From: Firm-04 sp045596625
GTDB taxonomy: Bacteria > Bacillota > Clostridia > Oscillospirales > Ruminococcaceae
Length of the DNA stretch: 23,172 nt
Direction of reading: 5' to 3'
Assembly (NCBI GenBank): GCA_045596625.1
Contig: JAZOCU010000066.1
Span: 1-23,172, forward strand
In this document: positions 5,102-13,407 of the stretch, piece by piece
How the letters are laid out: every line of letters starts with the position of its first letter
Position numbering within the stretch: position 1 is the first letter of the stretch
The notes under the pieces: generated by a model
What the model saw: only the letters and a program-made list of their open reading frames with translations
Database searches by the model: none
Told to the model about the DNA's origin: nothing
Program-made: the position numbers and the translations under genes

Positions 5102-7291
5102 ATGGAATATTACGCCCATTCCGCCAACAGCAAGGGGCAATGGGAGCCATTGGAAAGGCATCTGAGAAAAACGGCGGTGCTTGCAGAACGCTATGCTGCC
5201 GCATTTGATGAGGGCTGCGCTGGCAAATGGCTGGGTCTGTTTCATGATGCGGGCAAAGCATCCGCTATGTTTCAGGGGGTCTTGCAAAAAACGGAGCATA
5301 ATGTCAATCACGCCGCAGCTGGCGCTGCACTGCTTAGGAAACACAAACAGCTTTCCCGCGTGATTTATGCACATCATGATGGTCTTCTTTGGGATATTCA
5401 AGATGATATTAACGATTCTCAGCATATTGTCGATTCTCAAGATCATCAGAATGGAAAACGATTTGCTGTTACCGGAAAAGATCAGTATCAGGCACTTACC
5501 AAATACATCTTAGGACTTTTGGATGACCCTAAGGAGTGTCCGCAGTTGCACATCGATGGGGAATCCTTCTATGGCCATTTACCCCCAATGCTGCATACCA
5601 GAATGCTGCTTTCCTGTCTGGTGGACGCAGATTATCTTGCCACAGCATCGCATGAAGATGAATTCCTTTACAAAACAGAAGAAAGCGAGCCTTTGCAGGC
5701 AGAACGCATTATGGAGAAGCTGACAAATTACCGCGCTGCCATCGCGGAGAATTCTACTGCCGATCCTCATATCAATCAGCTGCGTGAGCAGGTGTATGCG
5801 GCTTGCCTTCAAGCTGCTCTATGTGAACCGGGTATGTTCACACTGACAGCCCCCACCGGTACGGGAAAGACCCTTGCGCTGATCGGCTTTGCGGCACAAC
5901 ATGCGTTGCAGCATCATAAGAAGCGAATTATCATTGTACTGCCGTTCCTCTCTATCATCTCGCAGAACGCCCAAATATATCGTGAGATCTGCGGAAATGT
6001 GTTGGAAGCGCACAGTATGGCCTCTTACAGTGAGGAAGAATCGCTGCGCTTGATGGCGGAACGGTGGGATGCACCGGTCATCATTACTACATCTGTAAAG
6101 TTTTTCGAGGCGTTTTTCAAATCCAAGCCATCCGATTTGCGTTTTTTACACAGCATTGCTGATAGTGTGATCGTTTTTGATGAGGCGCAGAGTATTCCGG
6201 AAAATCTGGTAGGTTGCACCATAGAGACCCTGCGTATGCTCTGTGAGATGTTTCGATGTACCGTGCTGCTTTCTACCGCGACACAGCCCGAATTTAATGT
6301 ACGAAAAGATATTCGATATCAGCCGCATGAGATCATTCCAACGCCCTCAGAACTGTATGCACAGACACGCCGTGTTACGGTGCAATGGGACATTGCTGAA
6401 CAGACATCTCTTTTGGTGATCGCAGCGCAGATGGCGGTGCATACGAGTGTCTGTTGCGTTCTGAACCGAAAAGATCATACGCAAAAGCTGTTTTGTCTAC
6501 TGCGAGAGCAATGCGAACCATCTGAGGTGTTTCACATTTCCACTGATATGTGCAAGTCTCATCGTGATGCAGTCATTGAGGAAGTCAGACAGCGACTGCG
6601 TTATCAGCTTCCTTGCCGTGTGGTTTCTACCTCATGCATCGAAGCAGGCGTAGATCTGGATTTTGCTTGTATGTACCGTGCGCTTGCGCCGCTGGATTCT
6701 ATTGTTCAGTGCGCAGGGCGATGCAATCGAAACGGAAACACAGAGGGGAAAATGACTATTTTCGTTCCCGACGAGGAAAAGCTGTATCCTACGCCGACGA
6801 TTTCTAATGCGGCAAATAAGGTCAAGCTATTACGTGCGAATCATCCCATTGATATCTATGACCCCGCGCATATTAAAGAGTATTATACGCTTTTATTCTC
6901 TGATGCAAATTATGACCACGATAAACCCGAACTGCAAAAAGCTATAAATGATTATGATTTTGCCGAGGTGGAGCAACAGTACAGGATCATTCCGCAAGCG
7001 GGCGTCAATGCACTGGTGCCATATATGGGTGAGCAGATACTGTTTGAACAGCTCCGAGAAGAGGCAATACAAAAGGGAATTTCAAAAGAATGGATGCGTC
7101 GGGCGGCACCCATCACGGTTTCCAGCTATATGGAGGATAAGCTTCGGGAAGTTGCAGAGCAGTGTTTCACCATGATAAAAGGGAAGCGGATCATCGTGCC
7201 AGGATGGTATATCCTGTGCACCGATACCTGCTACGATCCTGCAGCGGGACTGCATCTGACGAATGAAAGCAGTTTGAATTATTTGTTATAA
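5102..7291 (+). CDS. cas3: CRISPR-associated helicase-nuclease Cas3, type I-C
   Basis: The 729-aa product has an N-terminal HD nuclease domain with the motif GLFHDAGK (His48-Asp49) and a further His cluster (YAHHDGL). An SF2 helicase follows: Walker A TAPTGTGKT at about 250-258, the DEAQ box VIVFDEAQSIP at about 356-366, motif III LLSTATQPE, and motif VI VQCAGRCNRNG near 535-545. All key motifs are intact. Cas3 is recruited by Cascade bound to target DNA, then unwinds and degrades the strand 3' to 5'. The length is usual for a fused HD-helicase Cas3. ATG 5102 is chosen over 5081 because GGAG sits upstream of it and MEYYAHS is the usual N-terminus. It is the first gene of the operon, 11 nt before cas5. 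Confidence 0.96.
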   Translation: MEYYAHSANSKGQWEPLERHLRKTAVLAERYAAAFDEGCAGKWLGLFHDAGKASAMFQGVLQKTEHNVNHAAAGAALLRKHKQLSRVIYAHHDGLLWDIQDDINDSQHIVDSQDHQNGKRFAVTGKDQYQALTKYILGLLDDPKECPQLHIDGESFYGHLPPMLHTRMLLSCLVDADYLATASHEDEFLYKTEESEPLQAERIMEKLTNYRAAIAENSTADPHINQLREQVYAACLQAALCEPGMFTLTAPTGTGKTLALIGFAAQHALQHHKKRIIIVLPFLSIISQNAQIYREICGNVLEAHSMASYSEEESLRLMAERWDAPVIITTSVKFFEAFFKSKPSDLRFLHSIADSVIVFDEAQSIPENLVGCTIETLRMLCEMFRCTVLLSTATQPEFNVRKDIRYQPHEIIPTPSELYAQTRRVTVQWDIAEQTSLLVIAAQMAVHTSVCCVLNRKDHTQKLFCLLREQCEPSEVFHISTDMCKSHRDAVIEEVRQRLRYQLPCRVVSTSCIEAGVDLDFACMYRALAPLDSIVQCAGRCNRNGNTEGKMTIFVPDEEKLYPTPTISNAANKVKLLRANHPIDIYDPAHIKEYYTLLFSDANYDHDKPELQKAINDYDFAEVEQQYRIIPQAGVNALVPYMGEQILFEQLREEAIQKGISKEWMRRAAPITVSSYMEDKLREVAEQCFTMIKGKRIIVPGWYILCTDTCYDPAAGLHLTNESSLNYLL

Positions 7292-7302
7292 GGAGGTTTG
7301 CA

Positions 7303-7953
7303 ATGAACGGAATACAAGTAGAGGTCTGGGGCGATTTTGCGTGTTTTACTCGTCCGGAGAGTAAAGTGGAACGGCTGACCTATCCCGTGATGACGCCCTC
7401 TGCTGCCCGTGGAATCCTGAGCGCCATCTATTCAAAGCCGGTGGAATTTTATTGGCAGATACGGAAAATCGAGGTGCTTCGGCCGATCCGATACCTCAGC
7501 TTCAAGCGGAATGAGGTCATTAAATATAATGTGAGCAAAAGCCCGCAGCCTATGCTGGTTGAAGATGTTCGTACACAGCGGCAGAGTGTGGTGCTGAAGG
7601 ATGTACGTTATCGCATCACCGCTGAGATCATTCCGCGGGAAAATTTCTGCGGCACGGCACAGCAGCTCTATGAACAGGCAATGCGCCGTGTCGGTGCAGG
7701 CAAGTGCTTCTTCCAGCCTTCATTGGGACTGCGTGAGTTTGTGTGCTATTTCGATTTGCCCACGGATAGGCCGCCCATTGCTGAGAGCATGGATCTGGGT
7801 ATTATGCTCTACGATGTGTTTGATCTACACCGATTTGAAAAAACAGCGAAGCCGGAACCGTTTGTGTCGGTATTTCGTGCAAATCTGGACCACGGCGTCA
7901 TGAATGTGCCGGATTTTGACAGTGAAGCGGTATTGAAGCCGGAAAGGGGGTAG
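7303..7953 (+). CDS. cas5c: Cas5c (Cas5d), crRNA-processing endoribonuclease and Cascade subunit
   Basis: The 216-aa product begins NGIQVEVWGDFACFTRPESK and continues VERLTYPVMTPSAARGILSA, the usual start of the Cas5 RAMP fold in type I-C. The conserved block RQSVVLKDVRYRITAEI follows in the centre. Type I-C lacks Cas6; here Cas5c cleaves the pre-crRNA at the base of the repeat hairpin and stays bound to the 5' handle. The repeats in this window have the matching hairpin and an 11-nt handle. The catalytic Tyr/Lys/His residues known from other Cas5d proteins were not assigned with certainty. AAGGAGG stands 6 nt before ATG 7303. The gene is followed by cas8c after 5 nt. Confidence 0.94.
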   Translation: MNGIQVEVWGDFACFTRPESKVERLTYPVMTPSAARGILSAIYSKPVEFYWQIRKIEVLRPIRYLSFKRNEVIKYNVSKSPQPMLVEDVRTQRQSVVLKDVRYRITAEIIPRENFCGTAQQLYEQAMRRVGAGKCFFQPSLGLREFVCYFDLPTDRPPIAESMDLGIMLYDVFDLHRFEKTAKPEPFVSVFRANLDHGVMNVPDFDSEAVLKPERG

Positions 7954-7958
7954 GCCGA

Positions 7959-9767
7959 ATGCTTGAAGCATTATATGACTATGCGAAATCGGAAGGATTG
8001 GTTGCAAAGCCGGGCTTTAAGCCGAAAAACATCAAGTTTTACATCAATTTTTCTGCAGATGGAGTCTTCCGAGGCTTCGATATTGTTGAGGACGGTGCAA
8101 AAATGCCCATATGTCCGGACATTGGCAGTCTAGCAAACGGCAAGACTAAAAGCAATATCATTGCTGAAAAAGCAGAGGTCATCTTCAATCTGCCTGAAAA
8201 ACAAAAAGACGGTACCTTGTACTATAAACGAGCACCGAAGCAACAGTTTTATCTGGATGCCCTTTGCCAGGCGTCACAGCACGATCCACTGTTTGTGCCT
8301 GCAGTCAAGGGACTGACCGAGCATTTGGATGCGATCCAAGCCGCTTTTGCGCAGCTGGCAAAAACAAAGCCTTCTGATTTTGTGAGCATCAAAGTAGAAG
8401 GTCAGCCGCTGGAAAGCAGCACTGGATATCTTACATGGTGGGAAACATTTCGCAAGACGTTGGATTCCCCCAAAACCCAAGGTGCTATGCGCTGCTTTAT
8501 CACCGGCGATCTGGAGGAACCGGTGAAAACCGTTCCGCCGGTGCAGGGACTTGCATCTGTCGGTGGACATAAAAAGGGCGACAGTTTCATTTGCTTTGAT
8601 AAGGATGCCTATCGTTCCTATGGATTGGAAAAAGCTGCCAATGCTGCTGTTTCTGAGGAAGCGGTGGCAGGTATGAATGCTGCATTGACGCAATTGATGA
8701 AGAACGCACCGCCTCCGTTGGCAGGAGCAAAATACATCCACTGGTTCAGCCAACAGACTGCCAATGACGTGATTGAGGTGCTGGATTATGGCTTTGGCGG
8801 AGACGATATCGCGGAAGAAGATACGGCAGAGGATGTAAACCGTTCCGATGAGAACCGCGTTCGAGCAATGTTTAACTTTATGATGAACCGAACGCTTCCG
8901 CCTATGCCGGAAAACCGTTACTATATGATGGCACTCAGCGGTGTGAACGGGCGTGTCATGATCCGCAGCTATGATGAGGGCACCTATGATGACCTGTGTA
9001 CCAATATTCGGGCATGGTATGAAGATCTAGCCATCGAAGAAGCGGGTTACGGAAAGCGATATCCCAAGCTGTTTGGCGCATACAGCCGATTGCTCAAGCA
9101 TACCGGAGATAACAAAAAGCTGAGTGACCGCATTAAGAAAGAACTCAGCGGCATTGCCCCGCGAATTTTGTATGCCATCATGCACAATACCGTACTGCCT
9201 GACAGCACAGCAGTCAAGGCATTGGCATATATCCATTCTGATATGTACAGTAGTCCCGAGGATAACAGCAATCAAAAACAGTCAGCGCCGGATCGAGTTG
9301 CTTGTCAGCTTTTGAAGGCATGGCTGAATCGCAAATATCGCAATCAAAAAAAGGAGGAATTCATTATCATGGAAAAACTGAACCCGGAAAGCCCGTCCGT
9401 CGCTTACCAGACCGGAAGACTCATGGCAGCATATGCAGCATTGCAGAGTGCAGCTTTGGGGAATGTGGGCGCAGGCATTGTGGAACGCTATTACACCTCA
9501 GCCTGCACTGCACCTGCACTGGTCATGGGCAAGCTGGCAACCATGGCGCAGTACCATCTTTCCAAGCTGCGTGGTGATAAGCCCGGTCTGCACCACATTT
9601 ACAGCCAGATGCTGGAAGAAATCACCTGCAAGATCGGTACAGTGCTGCCGAAGACCTTCACCCTTGAGCAGCAGTCCGAAGTAGCACTAGGCTACTATTT
9701 CCAGAATTCGCAGATTCGTGCGGATATCCGCGCAAGAAAAGAACAATCAAAGAAAACGGAGGAATAA
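7959..9767 (+). CDS. cas8c: Cas8c (Csd1), large subunit of type I-C Cascade
   Basis: The 602-aa product has the Csd1 size and layout: MLEALYDYAKSEGLVAKPGF at the start, the YLTWWETFRKTLDSP region in the first third, FICFDKDAYRSYGLEKAANA in the middle, and a helical C-terminal domain (QTGRLMAAYAALQSAALG). Cas8c recognises the PAM and holds the unwound non-target strand during interference. It starts 5 nt after the cas5 stop and ends 3 nt before cas7, so translation is probably coupled. The 3' 399 nt carry an internal ribosome binding site and start for Cas11c. An acidic stretch (DDIAEEDTAEDVNRSDE) is probably a flexible loop. Confidence 0.95.
   Translation: MLEALYDYAKSEGLVAKPGFKPKNIKFYINFSADGVFRGFDIVEDGAKMPICPDIGSLANGKTKSNIIAEKAEVIFNLPEKQKDGTLYYKRAPKQQFYLDALCQASQHDPLFVPAVKGLTEHLDAIQAAFAQLAKTKPSDFVSIKVEGQPLESSTGYLTWWETFRKTLDSPKTQGAMRCFITGDLEEPVKTVPPVQGLASVGGHKKGDSFICFDKDAYRSYGLEKAANAAVSEEAVAGMNAALTQLMKNAPPPLAGAKYIHWFSQQTANDVIEVLDYGFGGDDIAEEDTAEDVNRSDENRVRAMFNFMMNRTLPPMPENRYYMMALSGVNGRVMIRSYDEGTYDDLCTNIRAWYEDLAIEEAGYGKRYPKLFGAYSRLLKHTGDNKKLSDRIKKELSGIAPRILYAIMHNTVLPDSTAVKALAYIHSDMYSSPEDNSNQKQSAPDRVACQLLKAWLNRKYRNQKKEEFIIMEKLNPESPSVAYQTGRLMAAYAALQSAALGNVGAGIVERYYTSACTAPALVMGKLATMAQYHLSKLRGDKPGLHHIYSQMLEEITCKIGTVLPKTFTLEQQSEVALGYYFQNSQIRADIRARKEQSKKTEE
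9369..9767 (+). CDS. cas11c: Cas11c small subunit from an internal start within cas8c
   Basis: AAAGGAGG (9350-9357) lies inside cas8c, 11 nt before an in-frame ATG at 9369. This gives a 132-aa helical protein (MEKLNPESPSVAYQTGRLMA and onward) identical to the Cas8c C-terminus. Type I-C systems are known to make Cas11 this way; several copies line the Cascade belly and stabilise the R-loop. The ribosome binding site is as strong as those of the main cas genes, which is hard to explain by coding needs alone (it encodes KKEEF). The spacing is slightly long. Confidence 0.85.
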   Translation: MEKLNPESPSVAYQTGRLMAAYAALQSAALGNVGAGIVERYYTSACTAPALVMGKLATMAQYHLSKLRGDKPGLHHIYSQMLEEITCKIGTVLPKTFTLEQQSEVALGYYFQNSQIRADIRARKEQSKKTEE

Positions 9768-9770
9768 ACT

Positions 9771-10766
9771 ATGGCAATCGAAAACAGATATGAATTTATG
9801 TTCTGCATTCAGTGCGTGAACGGCAACCCCAATGGTGATCCGGATATGGGCAATTCCCCCCGCATGGATCCCCAGGATATGTGCGGCTACATCACCGATG
9901 TTGCCATCAAACGCCGCATCCGCAACTACATCCAGACAGCATATGCCGGTGAGCAGGGTATGCATATCATCATGCAGAACGCCACCAACATTAACCATGC
10001 TATCGCTCGGGTAAAGGAAGAAGCAGGTCTTGCGGCATCGGATGTCACAAAGACAGACATTGAAAAATCTAGAGCAAAGGCGTGTCAGCTCTTCTACGAT
10101 GTTCGTACCTTTGGCGCAGTTCTTTCCACCGGCCCCAATGCAGGACAGGTGCGCGGTCCGGTGCAGCTTACATTTGCTAAGTCCCTTGATCCGATCCTGC
10201 CTTTGGATATTTCCATCACTCGTATGGTAACAGCCGATGGGGATAAAGGCAAGGATTCGGCATATTATGCCAAACTAGAAGCTGAGACTCCCGAAGATAA
10301 GCTGAGAACCATGGGAAGAAAGCAGCTGATCTCCTACGGTCTGTATGTGGCGCATGGCTTTATCAGTGCAAATCTGGCTGTGGAGACCGGCTTTGATGAG
10401 AGAGATCTGAAGGCACTGTTTGAGTCAATTTTGAATATGTACGAGCATGACCGTTCCGCAAGCAAGGGAGAGATGTCGGTGATCTCGCCGATGATTATCT
10501 TCAAGCACGTTGGTACTGATACGGATGAAGCACAGCGTCAGCGGCAGGCAAAGCTTGGCTGTGCAGCAGCGCACAAGCTGTTTGATCTGGTACACATCGA
10601 AAAGAAAGCAGAAGTGGATATGGCTAGAAGCTACCGAGATTACAATTGCACGGTGAATATTTCCGCCGTGCCCAAGGGAGTAACCATCGGATTCTTAACT
10701 AATCCGTATGATGATGTCGCATGGAGCAGTTTGCCCGTAGATTCCGATTGGATGCAGTTTGTCTGA
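9771..10766 (+). CDS. cas7c: Cas7c (Csd2), crRNA-binding backbone of type I-C Cascade
   Basis: The 331-aa product starts MAIENRYEFMFCIQCVNGNP then NGDPDMGNSPRMDP, the standard Csd2 N-terminus. Other signatures are GYITDVAIKRRIRNYI, DVRTFGAVLSTGPNAGQVRG, and SITRMVTADGDKG. Several Cas7 copies polymerise along the crRNA spacer. GGAGG precedes ATG 9771 at the end of cas8c. It is the last interference gene. Instead of cas4 directly following, the leader and CRISPR array come next. Confidence 0.96.
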   Translation: MAIENRYEFMFCIQCVNGNPNGDPDMGNSPRMDPQDMCGYITDVAIKRRIRNYIQTAYAGEQGMHIIMQNATNINHAIARVKEEAGLAASDVTKTDIEKSRAKACQLFYDVRTFGAVLSTGPNAGQVRGPVQLTFAKSLDPILPLDISITRMVTADGDKGKDSAYYAKLEAETPEDKLRTMGRKQLISYGLYVAHGFISANLAVETGFDERDLKALFESILNMYEHDRSASKGEMSVISPMIIFKHVGTDTDEAQRQRQAKLGCAAAHKLFDLVHIEKKAEVDMARSYRDYNCTVNISAVPKGVTIGFLTNPYDDVAWSSLPVDSDWMQFV

Positions 10767-10941
10767 CTCTGCGCAGACCACAATCATCACCAAAAATATT
10801 GGCAGATCTGCGCAGTCTTTCACTGCAGATTTCGCCCATATTGCATATATTGATTTGATATATGATGCTGTAAATCATTTCGATTTGTTGATTGCGCCGG
10901 AATTCATTTGGACTTGGCGCTGTTGATTGTTGAGATTTGCA
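10767..10941 (+). promoter_or_regulatory. CRISPR leader
   Basis: A 175-bp, mostly AT-rich, non-coding stretch between the cas7 stop and the first repeat. It contains the palindrome TCTGCGCAGA at 10768-10777 and a close copy (ATCTGCGCAG) at 10806-10815, then an AT-rich part with TATATTGATTTGATATATGA. No clear -35/-10 pair was found, so pre-crRNA may come from cas operon read-through or from a weak leader promoter. Leader orientation agrees with the repeat direction and with the degenerate repeat at the far end. Confidence 0.75.
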
Positions 10942-13345
10942 GTCGCCCCCTACGCGGGGGCGTGAATTGAAACTGATATACCTGGTTCACGCCAACACAC
11001 CAGATAGGTCGCCCCCTACGCGGGGGCGTGAATTGAAACATAATTACTTTGGTATTCTGCAGCATAACACTATTGTCGCCCCCTACGCGGGGGCGTGAAT
11101 TGAAACATCAATATGTACATCTAAACCACCGCACCATAATGGTCGCCCCCTACGCGGGGGCGTGAATTGAAACATTGCGTCAATCTCTCTTTTGCCCTCG
11201 CAACCATGTCGCCCCCTACGCGGGGGCGTGAATTGAAACTTTGTCAATGACAATCGGCTGAACAAATCCATATGTCGCCCCCTACGCGGGGGCGTGAATT
11301 GAAACCTTTTAATCAACTTATAGAGTTTGCTTCAAAACGTCGCCCCCTACGCGGGGGCGTGAATTGAAACTTATACCGGCTTTTCACGACGTTCCCTCTT
11401 TTCTGTCGCCCCCTACGCGGGGGCGTGAATTGAAACTATACTTTACCGGCAAATCCGGCAGCTTGACACGGTCGCCCCCTACGCGGGGGCGTGAATTGAA
11501 ACTGAATGCAGAAGAAGATTTGAAAAATTTAGAACGTCGCCCCCTACGCGGGGGCGTGAATTGAAACAAGTTATTTTTTGGTTTACCTGGTTGCGGTAAA
11601 ACGTCGCCCCCTACGCGGGGGCGTGAATTGAAACTCATATCGCCTGTACACTTCACGTTTTAGAAATAGTCGCCCCCTACGCGGGGGCGTGAATTGAAAC
11701 TAATATAGACATAAAGACAAGGCAAAGTCTTAAAGTCGCCCCCTACGCGGGGGCGTGAATTGAAACACTAATAAATTGTATCATGTTCAGACCTTCTTTC
11801 GTCGCCCCCTACGCGGGGGCGTGAATTGAAACAAGGAAGCATCCGATTAACGTTGCCGGAGAATAATGTCGCCCCCTACGCGGGGGCGTGAATTGAAACA
11901 ACTATAGACGGATTTTCAGTAGCCGTGATATCGTCGCCCCCTACGCGGGGGCGTGAATTGAAACTATACTTTACCGACAAATCCGGCAGCTTGACACGGT
12001 CGCCCCCTACGCGGGGGCGTGAATTGAAACACAATGGGGGTGCGTAATATTTATTCTGTGACCGGTCGCCCCCTACGCGGGGGCGTGAATTGAAACATAT
12101 TCGCAAGTCAAGAAAAAAGCAAGGGTTATGTCGCCCCCTACGCGGGGGCGTGAATTGAAACATTAAGGAATTGTAAACTTCAAAATAGGAGGATGGTCGC
12201 CCCCTACGCGGGGGCGTGAATTGAAACATAGTGTGCGTGATGCAAATCATTATACGCATTGGTCGCCCCCTACGCGGGGGCGTGAATTGAAACACATCAT
12301 ACACATGGACGCATCATGGAGGGCACGTCGCCCCCTACGCGGGGGCGTGAATTGAAACTGCTGAACACCCGCAAAGCCGTTGAGCATGTTAGGTCGCCCC
12401 CTACGCGGGGGCGTGAATTGAAACTACATTAAATCGGTAAACTCGCAAGGCGTTCCGTGTCGCCCCCTACGCGGGGGCGTGAATTGAAACATAAAGTTCT
12501 GTTTCATCTTGGAACGCATCGTGTCGCCCCCTACGCGGGGGCGTGAATTGAAACTTTATTTTTCATTCATTCGGAATTTTCAGCTCATGTCGCCCCCTAC
12601 GCGGGGGCGTGAATTGAAACTAGATCTTGCTTTCGATGATTTTTCTGGAATGATGTCGCCCCCTACGCGGGGGCGTGAATTGAAACATATATCTGCAACG
12701 CTTTCGGGTAATCGGTGTAGTCGCCCCCTACGCGGGGGCGTGAATTGAAACAGATCAACAGTTTGCCCAGACGCAATCATGATAGGTCGCCCCCTACGCG
12801 GGGGCGTGAATTGAAACATTTCTAACTGGATCACCGAAACCAACGAAAAAATGTCGCCCCCTACGCGGGGGCGTGAATTGAAACATTAGCGTGGACAAAA
12901 CCGGTGCGATACAGTCGTGTCGCCCCCTACGCGGGGGCGTGAATTGAAACTTTATCAACCATGATGACTTTCAAAGCATCACCGTCGCCCCCTACGCGGG
13001 GGCGTGAATTGAAACCTTTCCGTGTAATCCAAAATGCGGATTGACGGAACGTCGCCCCCTACGCGGGGGCGTGAATTGAAACAATTTCATAATGCGATAA
13101 ACTCACTTTCATCATAGTCGCCCCCTACGCGGGGACGTGAATTGAAACACTTCCCGATGTGGCGCTTTTTTGTTATATTATAGTCGCCCCCTACGCGGGG
13201 GCGTGAATTGAAACGACTTTGTTTTCAATAGCGTCCCGCCCGCAGGCGGTCGCCCCCTACGCGGGGGCGTGAATTGAAACATAAGGATCCACCTATTACA
13301 CAGACCACCATGCGTCGCCCCTCCTGTGAGGATCTGTATCGGAAC
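10942..13345 (+). CRISPR. Type I-C CRISPR array: 36 repeats, 36 spacers, degenerate 37th repeat
   Basis: The 32-bp repeat begins GTCGCCCCCTACG and ends GTGAATTGAAAC. CGCCCCC and GGGGGCG form a 7-bp stem around TACGC, leaving the 11-nt 3' tail TGAATTGAAAC as crRNA 5' handle. I counted repeat starts from 10942 to 13249 at 64-67 bp spacing, with spacers of 32-35 nt. Repeat 34 (13117-13148) has one G-to-A change at position 19 that breaks a stem pair. The last unit (13314-13345) keeps only the ends (GTCGCCCC, GGAAC) and is the leader-distal terminal repeat. Spacers 8 and 16 differ at one base. Reading frames across the array with repeated FNSRPRVGGD or FQFTPPRRGR are artefacts. Confidence 0.99.
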
Positions 13346-13407
13346 GGGTCTCCCACGGAGAGTGTACCAATGCACAAAAGAGTCACAAAATTAGAAAGGA
13401 GTCAACG

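Noticed and set aside
8274..8753. 159-aa open frame on the minus strand inside cas8c
   Set aside because: It is an antisense shadow of cas8c with no ribosome binding site or recognised motif.
10841..10878. Leader promoter from TTGCAT or TTGATT with TATGAT
   Set aside because: Spacing is wrong (14 bp) or the -10 is poor, so it was not annotated as a promoter.
11083..12843. Several open frames across the array with repeated FNSRPRVGGD, FQFTPPRRGR or SPPTRGRELK
   Set aside because: These are translations of the CRISPR repeat; the array structure explains them fully.
13346..13407. Possible cas4 promoter between the array and cas4
   Set aside because: No -10/-35 pair at acceptable spacing was found; only a weak TCTCC/GGAGA hairpin is present.
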